NCBI GenBank assembly: GCA_034096865.1
Contig: JAWQFJ010001831.1
Location: forward strand, 20,752-68,251
From: Theodoxus fluviatilis
Taxonomy: Eukaryota > Mollusca > Gastropoda > Cycloneritida > Neritidae
DNA length: 47,500 nt
Direction of reading: 5' to 3'
A program made the position numbers and the translations under genes. A model generated the notes under the pieces. It did not search any database, was not told the DNA's origin, and saw only the letters and a program-made list of their open reading frames with translations. Of this stretch, positions 14,350 through 25,303 are shown in pieces. How positions within the stretch are numbered: position 1 is the stretch's first letter; each line of letters starts with the position of its first letter.

Positions 14350-14511
14350 AAAGCCGGAGAAGGGGCTGGCATTCCTCATAGACCAAGGATTCATCGACGG
14401 CTCTGCCAGGAACGTGGCCAAGTTCTTCATCATGCGCAAGGGTCTCAGCAAGCAGATGATCGGAGAGTTCCTGGGCACGCTCATCAAACCCTTCAACATG
14501 GAGGTCCTTCA
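14350..14511 (+). CDS. IQSEC: IQSEC exon: N-terminal half of Sec7 domain
   Basis: The acceptor is ...ttgcag and the donor is gtgagt, so the exon is 162 nt. It begins with the last base of a split Lys codon and ends two bases into a His codon (phase 2). It encodes KPEKGLAFLIDQGFIDG, then a stretch rich in Phe, and RKGLSKQMIGEFLG, followed by PFNMEVL. These align with the IQSEC Sec7 helices that follow the N-terminal FNKK motif. The catalytic glutamic finger of Sec7 proteins lies in or next to the GEFLG loop, which is retained here, although the residue after FLG is Thr where vertebrate IQSECs have Asn. The first Sec7 segment must be on an upstream exon that I could not find. Confidence 0.95.
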
Positions 14512-14779
14512 GTGAGTACCCGCACACGCCTGTCTTACAAATGCGATTACCGCATATTTGCGTAGAGAAATAGGGCCATGCACTCCCTGTTTTGGAGGCG
14601 TCGGTCCTGTGAATACTCTTCCCCCCTGCTGTTGTGCACTCTACGAAGGAACTGCGCTTAGTTTGGATGGAAAGAAATGGTTTATTACACACCATGCTGT
14701 TTGTATTGATTATTGTTTCCTCTTTTCTTTGTCATTTTCATCCCTTCGTTTGACTTCGATAAAACGATGGTGTTTGATG

Positions 14780-14783
<4 letters not shown>

Positions 14784-14860
<77 letters not shown>
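14784..14860. repeat. Compound (GT)n(GA)n microsatellite
   Basis: Pure GT block followed directly by a pure GA block, 272 bp after the first Sec7 exon. Confidence 0.97.
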
Positions 14861-14864
<4 letters not shown>

Positions 14865-15010
14865 ATAGCTTTCTGTTAAATTCAACACTTTCATTTTCAA
14901 GACTATCTTTCAGCGTCTATTTCTAGTGTTGAGGAATGTTCCAGCACAATCTTCATGTGTACTTTGCCTACATCTTCTGACCTTTCGTCTGATCATGGAC
15001 GTCTTAAAAA

Positions 15011-15090
15011 GCTTTGGGGTTGGATGATGTGCAAGGCGCAGTGCCGTTCATGGTTCGACGGAGAAATCTGGGTTTATTTAAATATCGTGA
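15011..15090 (+). mobile_element. SINE-like element head, copy A
   Basis: The block starting gctttggggttggatgatgt, followed by aaggcgcagtgccgt and acggagaaatctgggt, matches the copies at 15324 and 29914 with substitutions and a small internal change. It is followed by a 122-bp tail repeated at 16269. Confidence 0.7.
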
Positions 15091-15091
15091 A

Positions 15092-15213
15092 AATGTGGGA
15101 TGTTATACTGGCTGCAACCTTGTGTCGTTATGTTTGATTCAACGTCTACGACTGGCCAAAGCAAAACGACAAAAGTATTTACAAGAAGTTCCCAACCCTT
15201 CAGACTTGTTTAG
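15092..15213 (+). repeat. Composite repeat tail, copy A (direct repeat of 16269-16390)
   Basis: This 122-bp block beginning aatgtgggatgttatactgg recurs at 16269 with the same length and about 90% identity by eye. It lies directly behind SINE-like head A, so head and tail appear to form one composite unit of about 200 bp. Confidence 0.75.
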
Positions 15214-15323
15214 AATAGACACCAGTTCCTGCCAGCCCACCCCCCAGTGCTCTCCCCTCGCATGAGTACGCAGTCAGCCCCTCAGCCTCTACTCCCTTGT
15301 TGAAACCATGTCTTTAGACAGGT

Positions 15324-15403
15324 GGAGATGGGCGAGCATGCTTTGGGGTTGGACGATGTGCGAGGCGCAGTGCCGTGGTTCTATCCCTGGGACGGAGAAA
15401 TAT
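15324..15403 (+). mobile_element. SINE-like element head, copy B (interrupted by LINE fragment)
   Basis: The block ggagatgggcgagcatgctt through gacggagaaatatgg is close to the copy at 29914 and homologous to copy A. It stops abruptly where the LINE fragment begins; its expected tail appears only after the LINE, at 16269. It contains GGTTCTATCCC, which resembles a polymerase III B box. Confidence 0.75.
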
Positions 15404-16245
15404 GGATGCCACATCACTGATGACTGATGCCCTAGCAGACCACGAAGGATCAATCAGCATCTGTGGCAGAAGGATCACCAACTTACGTTTTGCTGATGAC
15501 ATTTATAGATTAGCAGGAAGTGAAGAGGAGCTGACTAGTCTTGTCGAGCATCTGGACAAGACCTCACAGGCATATGGCATTGAGATCAGCGCCGAGAAGA
15601 CCAAGGTGATGACGAACAACCCTCGGGGCTTCAAAATGGAAATCAAAGTGAAGGGCCAAAAACTGGAAGCTGTGAACAACTTCAAATACCTGTGATCTAT
15701 TGTGACTGATGAAGGGTCCAAACCAGAGATACTGTCCAGGATAGCACAAACAACAGCAGCATTGGCAAAGTTGAAGCTAATATGGCGTGACAGAAATATC
15801 ACTCTCGCGTCGAGATCAGGCTCATGGACACTCACATCTGAACTACAGAGACGGATACAAACCCTGGAAATGAGATGCTACCGCAAGATTCTGAACATCT
15901 CATATAAAGACCATGTCACGAATGAGGAAGTCAGCAACAGGATCAGGAGAGCATTTGGGCAGTACGAAGACCTGCTCTCAATCGTGAAAAGCAGAAAGCT
16001 GAAGTGGTACGGTCACGTGTCAAGAGGCAGTGGGCTGGCCAAGACCATCCTGCAAGGTACCGTACCAGGTGGGAGAAGGAGAGGCAGGCAGAGAAAGAGG
16101 TGGAAAGACAACATCAAAGAGTGCACAGGCTTGACCTTTGCTGACTCACAGCGAGCCACAGAGGATAGAGATCGATGGAGAAAGATTGTCCGAAAGTCAT
16201 CAGTGGTGCCTCATCAACCCATCTCAGCGTTAAGAGACTGAACTG
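15404..16245 (+). mobile_element. 5'-truncated non-LTR retrotransposon (LINE) fragment, reverse-transcriptase C-terminal part
   Basis: The frame from about 15404 encodes ISICGRRITNLRFADDIYRL (FADD polymerase motif at 15489-15500), then EISAEKTKVMTNNPRG and a thumb-like region. A TGA at 15693-15695 interrupts it, after which the same frame resumes as TDEGSKPEILSRIAQTTAAL and continues to RKLKWYGHVSRGSGLAKTIL, GGRRRGRQRKRWKDNI and a terminal stop at 16239-16241. These are hallmarks of the 3' end of LINE ORF2 proteins abundant in molluscs and other invertebrates. The upstream polymerase motifs and endonuclease are absent, and a stretch between ITLASR and SWTL appears deleted in frame. It is a dead copy. 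Clade assignment was not attempted. Confidence 0.88.
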
Positions 16246-16268
16246 AACCGAACGGAACTAAACTGAAC

Positions 16269-16390
16269 AATGTGGGATGTTATACTGGCTGCAACCTTGT
16301 GTCGTTAGAATTGGTTCAACGTCTACGACGGGCCAAAGCAAAAAGACAAAAATTATTTTCACGAACTTCCCAAACCTTCAAACTTGTTCA
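16269..16390 (+). repeat. Composite repeat tail, copy B
   Basis: Second copy of the 122-bp tail, immediately 3' of the LINE fragment. With head B at 15324 it forms a second composite unit split by the LINE. About 20 bp present at the head-tail junction of copy A are missing here. Confidence 0.75.
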
Positions 16391-16455
16391 GGGCATGTGC
16401 TCTCTCATTTTTTCCTGATGACTGGTCGCATTGCTCACTGTCAATTTTTGTCGGC

Positions 16456-16529
<74 letters not shown>
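16456..16529. repeat. (CT)n microsatellite
   Basis: Almost pure CT dinucleotides with one tcct interruption, 65 bp after composite repeat tail B. Confidence 0.97.
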
Positions 16530-16531
<2 letters not shown>

Positions 16532-17643
16532 CACCTCATTTCTTACTATGGTCTCTTTTATCTGCATCTCTAGCCTGTCGCTACGCATATCCTCTCCTCT
16601 AAGTAGTATTTCTGGTCACAGAAGTAATGGGCAGCTAACGAGGCTTGTTTATCAGAGGTCACGATAACGAGGGCCTTCTCCGGGGAGCCCTTCTGAAGGC
16701 CGCCTCAGAAGTGAAACCCAGGATACACATTCTGTTGCTGCCCACTCCACTCCCCGACCTCATTCCCTGGAGTCCTAGAGGACTCGTTATTCTAGATGAA
16801 TGAATCATCATATCTCAGTTTCATTTACTGCCGACATCAGTGTTTGACGAGACCACTCTCATGAAGCCGAGAAGCGACGTGCCCCTCGAGTCCTGCTTGG
16901 AAGACATAGAGGCTTCAGGAGTTGTCCTCAAGCTTTTTGATGAATCATGGAAGATTGCTGCAAACCTCGTACCAACACGAGTTCGCAAAGCCCGTTCCTG
17001 TGGTTTGAAGTTCAATTAAAGCTCGGATCAAGGCAGGCCAAATGTCGACTGGAAGACCGAAAGGGCGGCGGACGAGGGAAAGAACTTAATTACCGGGCTA
17101 AAGAGACCGGGGAATAACTGGCTGGGAGAGAATGGATGGCGGCACTAAATCTGGCTGAGCAGCCTGAGGTTCAGAGGTGTTGAGAGAGCTCTCTGTCTCC
17201 TCCACCGCCACGATGAGCTTTTAATGAAGGGGAGGATGGGGAGGGTGGATCCCAGACCCTCGGGCTGCAGGGGCTGCCGCCTGCATCAGCAGTGACGAGG
17301 CCACATCCCTAGTCTGCACCGTTCCCTTTACAGTCTTCCTTCCACCCACCCTATCCCAGTCGCGGTTATCGGGGTCATCAGGATCAGATCGATCTCGACT
17401 TGTGGCTTGCGGCTCCACGTCAAACCGTGGCCGAGTGGGGACCTTCGACTTCTGATGCTAGACCCGTGCTATTTTGATGCCTTTAAATTCTTTTCTATGG
17501 CGCCTCAAAGTGAACTCCCATCCACTTGTTTTGTTGTCCTCAGCACGGCCTATTTGGGGAGTGTGAATCTTCATCTCCTGTCATGCAACCGCACCTCATC
17601 CCTTAACCCTTGGATTATTCCTTCGGATTGAGAGTGGTCAGCG

Positions 17644-17648
17644 TCTCT

Positions 17649-17729
<81 letters not shown>

Positions 17730-17955
17730 CATCTCTCTCTTTCTCTCCATCTCTCTCCACATATCTCTGTCCATCTCTCCATCTCTATCTCCATCTCTGT
17801 CTCTCTCTCTCCATTTCTCTCTCCATCTCTCTCTGCATCTCTCCGACTCTCCGTCTCTCTCTCCATCTCTCTCTTTCTCTCTCCATCTCTCTGTCTCTTT
17901 CCTCATCTCTCTATCACTCTTTTCATCTCTGTCTCTCTCCATCTCTGTGTTTCTC

Positions 17956-17986
<31 letters not shown>

Positions 17987-18001
17987 CTTTCTTTCTCTCT
18001 C

Positions 18002-18062
<61 letters not shown>
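17644..18062. repeat. CT-rich array with CCATCTCT periodicity, 419 bp
   Basis: TC dinucleotides interspersed with ccatctct, gtctct and tttct words, ending in a pure TC run of about 55 bp. Entirely pyrimidine on the + strand apart from A/G in the recurring words. Confidence 0.96.
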
Positions 18063-18065
<3 letters not shown>

Positions 18066-21000
18066 ATTGTCAACGGAAGGCGCAGTAGACATCCACCTCC
18101 CGCTGGCCTGATTTGAGAAGTTTGTGAGGAACCGAACTGCGAATCTACAGGGATGGAGCTATTATAATTGGCAAAGGACGCGTGTTTGTCTGCAAATATG
18201 AAGGGTGGTGTCTGATAGATGGGCCATAATGGTGGCTTTATGGATTGACGCGAGCGATTTCCCTGTCAAACGCAGGCCTCATTGGAATTATCACGAAGGC
18301 CTCGCGTGAATACTTGGTTTAGCCGCACGTCAGGGTTCTTTCGCGATGCCTTCCTGTGGGAGGGTGGAGCCAAAGATTGCTTTGTGTCTTCATTCTGAAT
18401 ATGATAAAGACGGTATTACGAATGACAGGTGCTCTGCATTGATAATAGGAATTCAGTAATTTCAAGACGTTGCAGTCAGTACATGTCATTATTGTTCTTC
18501 CTCCACGCCAAAATGATAAAAGGTTCCCACCGTACCTTGCCTCAATGCGATGGAAGGAAACCGTATGTTACGATTTGTAGCAGACTATGCGGGTTTCAGT
18601 CTCACTGTTGATAATGGGCATCAAATACAGATATGCATTAAACGGGCGACATCCGCTCAGATGCCTTCATGTCCTGGTATTTGATGCAGCGAGAGTTACG
18701 TCCCCCTGCCCCAGATGGCGTTGCAGTGTGCAGGCATGCGTCACGTTGGCAATCTGCCAAGCCGACAGATGGCACTAGCGCTTCTGAGAGGTGTCATGGC
18801 GCTGTGTCATCGTGGAACCCGGATATTGGTGGAGCCGGGGTCAAGGTCGCGTAGTCTTCCTGGTCCAGAAAACGATGGGATAGAAATGGAATGAGGCGAT
18901 GAAGTTTGTCAACTTGTTTTTTCACCTTTTCTCTAAGGCTGCTCGATGAGACGAGTAATGCAAAGATCAGCCGAATTAAAAAAGCCAGTATCTGAAAATT
19001 ATGTGACGCGCACATTCGCTCGCACTCTTACGCACGCACGCGCCTTATACACTAGGCGTATGCATTTGATGACGCACCATGAAACTTGTAATTACAACCT
19101 GCGCAGACCTGAAAGTTGGATTTTCAAAGCGCACACAATACCCTCAAACTCCTTCCCTCCAACCCCCCCTCGCCGAACCAACCCACAGTTTGTACTGCCC
19201 GAAACAACGGGAAGAAAGAGGAGCACGCTTGAGAGAGAGAGAGAGAGAGCAGAGGGGGCAGTCTCAGGACGAGAGAGAGGGGATGTGAATTAGCCTGATG
19301 AAAAATGTATGTGCCACTTGACACGCAACTGACAGCACGGAGCCTGTGCCGGAAACCTGCTCGTGCCGCGGAAGTGGAGTCCCCTATTAGGAACCTGATC
19401 GCCGTCGCCTGGCGGCCCCTAGGGGACAGGGGACATTAGGGGCCAGCTCGGTCCCCAAACCCCTGGAGAAGTTCTGCACTGCAGGACTGGGGTGCGTCAC
19501 GCAGGAGACTTCAAAGCGTGCTGCTGGGAGAGCGATTGGCTTGTGGCTGGCTCCCTGTAGTCCCATTAGGTCATCACGCCTGTTGGTCTGGGTGTGACCG
19601 ACCCATTGACCAGGGGTCGACCCGAAGGAGGGAAGGATGACCAAGAATGAGTCACAATCCCCTGTGTTGCACCCCTGCTTTGCCAGTGGGCAACCCTATC
19701 CAGGGCTCCATGAGTTCATCAGTCTTCCTTAGATTAAGGGCTAATACCTTGGGCTGTTACTCCTCCCCACCCCTTCCTTCTGCTGCCTTTCTCCAATCTT
19801 CACCAGCACTTGTGCCCCCGCTTGTCTTGGCAGTAACTGTATTGTCCACTGCGAGTCTTCACGAGCATGAAAGCTGACCCCAAGTCTCACCCCCACGCCG
19901 CTTTCTCGTGTTCCCTCTTTCCCCCATCCTCGTTGCTTTGGAATGGCCATAATTGCCTTTTGATTTACTTCCATCTGCTGGCTTCATGTAAATGGAGCTG
20001 GATGAACGCGTCAATACCTGATGGAAATGGTGATGATTAACGTTGTAGTGTCGAAGCGGAAGAATGGGATGAGTGCACAGCTTCCAGTGGGATTTGTCGA
20101 GATGTGAAGAATTTTGCATTTGTATGATTTTTTATGTCCCTGAGAAGTTATGTTTAAGGAGAAGTTTTGGTCACGAGCGCTGGTGTCACAGGTTATTGCT
20201 GAGCCTGCTTCTGTTGCAACGGAAGTCTATGTCTGTTGGTGTCCATGTTGATCGTGCTGTCTGTGCATGCTTATGAGGGTACATATGGTGGATGTCTCCT
20301 TTGAATAGTGCTGCTGTCTTTAACGATGACATAAAAAAATATAAAGAAAGCTTGATGAACCTTGCTTTTCTGGAAATACGGCAGTATTCGATGAAGAGAA
20401 GTAGAATCGGGAAATATTCTTTTGGTAGCACAGATTTATTTTTACAAAGAACGAAGTGGCAATCTGTGCATGGCCGTGTCACGTGTCTTTTATGTCTTTG
20501 CACCACCATGATCGTGCTGCAAAACTCACAGACGTATGCTTGTTTTTCACATTCAGAAAACTGTGTGCTAAAGCAGATTTGAAAATGGGACGGATGTCTT
20601 CATCGTCTTGAGAGTATGCTTCCGCTTTAATTGCCTTTTTAGAGACCATTAAATATGATTTCCCAAAACTGACTACATAATAAAGCGGCTGTCCTATTGT
20701 AAGTTTGCATGCATCACTGAAACACGAAAAGTGCTCACCACATCATTACAAACTATAGGGTCCTTGTGTCTGGATGGGGATAGGGGGTATAGGAGTTGAA
20801 AGAGAGAGGTCACCCTTGATTGTTAAGTTACGCCCCTTCATCTCTCACATAAATGGGGACATGCGTTTCTGTGATGGAATTGAGGAGCCATCATTGCTCT
20901 GGTCGACCAGTCAGGAATCTGAAGTTATGGGGGAGTGTGGGAAGGCGGAGAGGTGGTAGTTGATGTGGACTGCCAGGGAGGTCTTTCCAGGGGCAGTACG

Positions 21001-24000
21001 ATTGGCGGTTTCGGGGCAGTACGATTGGTGGTTTCGGGCCAGTCACGTGACGAAGGGAAGTCACTCTTCGCGTCCCGGGGGTGTCAGTTTCACGTCGCGT
21101 AGTCGCGACTTCCTGTCTCCGTTCCAAATGCTGCCCCAGCCCTGTGAATCACTGTCTGGTGACGTCACAATAAAACACGCATTGCAGGGTTAATAAATTA
21201 TGGAGCATATTCCAGTCTTTCTTCGTGACTCAACAGTCTTATTTTGCAAGACAAGCGAAACTTAGACACTTCGCTTCTCTGTCCCCTAACCACGAAGACG
21301 AGGCCTCATATGCACATTGTAGTGTTGGAGTAATAACATATTTTCAGCTTATGTTAATCACCTTCGTAGCCGTTAGAAAATATGCATTCACTGGCATACT
21401 GTTGCGATTTTATATATTTAAAAACACCAGATAACAATGGTCCATATTTGTTAAACTATGTTACACAGACAGTTAATCTAACTTTCAACTCTTCAAGAAA
21501 GAAGAGAATTAAGGGCAGTGCATTGGAGTAGCAGAATACCACTGGATGCCTGCTTAATAGAGAGGAAAGGAAGTCTCTGAGGAGCTCTTCAGACAAAAAT
21601 ATTTGCAGCAATCCCTGGACGCCAAAAAGCGAAGGGTCATGGCAATTTGGCGATTGTGGCCATTATTTTTAAGAGGAGTGGTTTGGGATTTGTGGATCTC
21701 GAGATTTCCTTGATTCCCAAAACCTTCCTGATTGTTCGCCCGTCGTGCTTGACGCAAGTGTAATGATGAAATTAGTGTGACTTGGCGAAACGGTAATGTC
21801 AGCGTCTTCATCTTTCTTTTTGAGACTTTTAAAACTTTGTTGTGAATTACCGGGGGGGGGGGGAGGGGGAGGGGGGGGGGGGGAGTCCTTAGAGGATGAA
21901 AAATTCGTTCGTGCAGAACTTGTATTACATGAATAGGAGCTAATGCTTCGTCAGACACCGTTGCCCAAATGACAGCTGTCATTCAGGCTCTCTAGAGGAG
22001 AGAGTTTCATCTGTAAAATAGGCTGATTCACTCCCGTGACAATCATGATATTTTCCGCTAATGGGAATTTTCGAAATGGGGTCTTTCGCTCTCTTATTTT
22101 ACAACCAGTCTCTTTCCACCCGCTCACTTCCCTAACCCGCTCACTCTCCTTCCCCCCCCCCCCCCCCACACACACACACCTACCCCCCACCCCCCAGCCT
22201 TTTCCCAACCCTCGCTCCCCTCCAATGAAATATGTATTCTGTTCTAACGCTCAATGTTAGACTGCTGCGATTTTCTTTCGTGCCTTCTGTAGCCCATTTA
22301 ATGTTTTTGCATAGGAATTTCACATTGCCGTTGGTTGTGCTGTTTCATTCGGCATGTACTTAAATTTAATTTTTAAAAATCCATCGAAGTCGAAATATCT
22401 ATGGAACACGCATTTTCATTCGACTGATCTGAGCAAGTAAGCCTCGATTCTAGATTTAAGTCGTTAATAATGCAAGTAGACGCATAGACCTCGAGTATTG
22501 AAAGCTGGGCGTGAATCCGTGGTCGGTGAGATTTCTACAGTCGAAACACCAGCGTGTCTGTGTTTATATGAAGCACGATTTGCAACGTTGTGTGCTGCCT
22601 GATCAAAGGTATTTAAGCCGTAGGTTGTTGGCAGAATTGGTGAATTAACTATGGAATTCTGGCTAAAGGGAGGGAGATTGCGAAGTCCTAACCTGTCTCC
22701 TGCGTTTCCTGCAGATGTGATTTTTCTCGGCAATCGCACTCAGAGTTCTCTGTGTGTTTGTTTAGACTAGCGCCGCTTCAATGCCTCTAATTGCCCACCT
22801 CTTCTCCTCTCGTGGCTTCGATCCAGACATTGTTACGGCCCATCAAGAGGCTTCAGCTCTGCGCATGCCCACACGCATCAGGCTGGTGAAGCCCGACTGT
22901 ATGGCCGGCTAGGGGAGGAATTCGGGACACATCGATTTCGTGATACAATCGAAAGTTGGCGGGATGATGTTGACATATCTAAAACGGAAGGCAACTTGTG
23001 CTCTGCGAACAAAGACCAGAGATTGCCCCTTTGCGTTTGTGTTGTTCCTTGCCTTCGGTCAGCATGCCAAGCAGACGACTCTGTGATCATGGAGTCACGT
23101 GACACGTACAAGCGCGTGCCCCCTGACGCCTTTTCGTGACTGTAAAGGTATTTGGCAGTAATGTCCCTTTGTGATCAGGGCGAGCAGTGATTTCAAGTTC
23201 AATAGCACGGTTCTACAGAAGAGCGCACTCTTGCAATGAGGGCGAAACATAAGGGGGCTTGGAGCTAGGAAGGTTGTCGGGTAACTGGGACAACAAAAGA
23301 GATGGTAGTGGAGGAACTCAAACCCTAATAAATTATGAACACTGTCGTGTGACGGCCATTGATTCGATCGTGACAGGAGATCATCTGGCTTCGAATGAAG
23401 GCAAAGAGCTGTACTGGGCGAAATTCCTACTGTCTCGAGTTCATGAATCATGTCCTTGCAAGGCTTGCGTGAAGATTTTTTTTTTTTTACAGATCTAGCT
23501 CGCCTGATAGATTTTCAAGCTCGTATGAGAGACCTCAGAGCAGTTTTGAAATCGCACATTTTCTGTCATGTAGGAGGCGTGTCCTTTGCCAGTCTCCATG
23601 TAGCCCCTCCACTGCAGCACCCATCTCCCTCCCCGTTTTCCCTGCAGTCGCTCGTAGAATGCCTGCTACGCAAACACTACTCCCAGGAGACGGGACGTTT
23701 ATTTCGATCGGGCAGAAGTTATTCGTTGGGGAGATGCTTCCTGCCCTGCTCCGAGGGCGTCGTGGTGATGGAAAGGGAAGGAATCAGAGCTAGATTGTCT
23801 CGAAAGCAGGGTTTACCTGCGCCTACCAGCTCTCTCAGGCACAGGCCCGGACATTGCTCTGACATTTCGTTGCCTAGCAACGTGCATCGATGGCCCTTGT
23901 AAGGCCATTGGACTGCTTTGAGCCAGGAACGACCACTCTGAACTCTTCATCGAACCTCGGAAGTCGGGAGGCTTTTCGCCCGAATTGGACGTTCTCCTTG

Positions 24001-25195
24001 GTTGAGCGACCAAAAGACGCATTAATTAATATCTTCTCTGTTGCTTAAAGCAGCACAGTTGAGCCTCGGAATTTGCCAGGACTGCGGTGGTTTGGAACTA
24101 AAATGATAACTGCAGTCGGGCATGGAATGACCGAATGAAACTGAAAAACGAAGCTGCGAACTAAAAGCCACATTGACGGTTTCCTTTGAAGACTGATGTG
24201 CACTTGTCGCAGTTTTGTACCGCTGAGCTCCGCAACGAGATCAAGAGTTACACGAATAGCTCGTTCGTCCATGGCTCACTTTCAGGTTCATTCTTTCACT
24301 GCAGCGCATCTGAACGGAGATTTATGGCAGAGTAAATTCTTTTTTTTTAAAACTGCTCTGCGTAATCATCAAACGAAGAAACTGCATTCAATCAGATTCA
24401 CACTCTACAGTTAATCTGTGCTTTCTGATCAGAAAAACGCCAATGTCTTTTGGAGGGGTAGGAGGTTGTCTCGGGATTAAAGACGTGTATTTACAAGAAA
24501 TGTCCCTATTGTCTGCAGCAGTTGGTCCTACTGAGATTGTTCTGGTTTAAATTTCTGCTTTCCCTCTATAGTGTAGAGTTTTCCCCAAACACGCGTTATT
24601 GTTCATATTTTCCCTGTGGTCTGTTGGACTTCTGTAAGTCCTTGCGAAGCTCTGGCGTGCAGTCTTGGGATGCGATTAGGGAAATGATGTATATTGATCG
24701 TAGCGATGAGATATTCCAGGGAAATGCTTTCTGACGGGAGCATCCAAAATCTGTCAATGTGGTGATGGATGTCGCCCAATAAAAATGGGATCCCGGGCCT
24801 CGGGGTTCTTCGAACCACGTCAGTTTGTTCAGGTCCAGTCCCGACAAGATTAAGGAGTCTTGCTTGATTATGAATGATATTTAGCAAGTTACTTTGTAAA
24901 TTTGTCACTCCACAGAGTAATGCAAGCGAAATTCAGAATTTCGCCTACATATGTGTGTGCGCATGCGAGAACGATGTGTGCGTGTACATGCATGCATGCT
25001 GAATCTTGGGTGGGTTTGAGATCTGTGATTGAAATTTAGTGCTTGTATGAGCGCACGTGGAGGAGGAGCATAAATGCGGTCTTGCAACAGTAGTTAATGT
25101 GAGTGATGTGAAAGATGGTCACTGCTGTGGTTTTGTACAAGAATCTGGTGCATGTGTGCCGTGTGGAGATGGTGACATCCTGTTTTGTGTTGCAG
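18063..25195. other. Non-coding remainder of 10.7-kb Sec7 intron
   Basis: No exon recognised. Minor structure includes a 24-bp duplication at about 20993-21040 (ggcagtacgattggcggttt repeated), a poly-G run at 21852-21884, a poly-C plus (CA)n run at 22152-22179 and a T-run near 23469. Open frames up to 150 codons have no family similarity. Confidence 0.6.
21852..21884 (+). repeat. Poly-G tract
   Basis: G-runs of 12, 5 and 13 bases separated by single A residues; a strong G-quadruplex candidate on the transcript strand. Confidence 0.9.
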
Positions 25196-25277
25196 CTACT
25201 TCTCTCTGGAGATCGACCTCTCAGGCCTGAGCGTGGACGTGGCCTTGCGGAAGTTCCAGTCCTACTTCAGGATGCCC
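25196..25277 (+). CDS. IQSEC: IQSEC exon: Sec7 middle helices
   Basis: This is an 82-nt exon between ...tgttgcag and gtaagt. Its first base completes the His codon opened by the previous exon, giving VL-H-YFSLEIDLSGLSVD, then ALRKFQSYFRMP. This corresponds to the IQSEC segment containing the conserved ALRKFQ helix that leads into the GEAQK motif. It ends in phase 0. The 18-bp pyrimidine repeat array begins only 26 bp beyond the donor, so the donor sits between a normal exon and a very unusual intron start. Much longer frames running on through this donor are repeat translations and not coding evidence. Confidence 0.93.
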
Positions 25278-25303
25278 GTAAGTCCGCTCCACTACTTCTC
25301 ATC

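Noticed and set aside
15324..15403. tRNA gene suggested by GGTTCTATCCC (B-box-like)
   Set aside because: No cloverleaf or acceptor stem can be drawn and the same block is dispersed three times; a SINE-like repeat is the better reading.
15375..16241. Functional reverse transcriptase gene
   Set aside because: 5'-truncated, lacks the endonuclease and early polymerase motifs, has an internal stop and an internal deletion.
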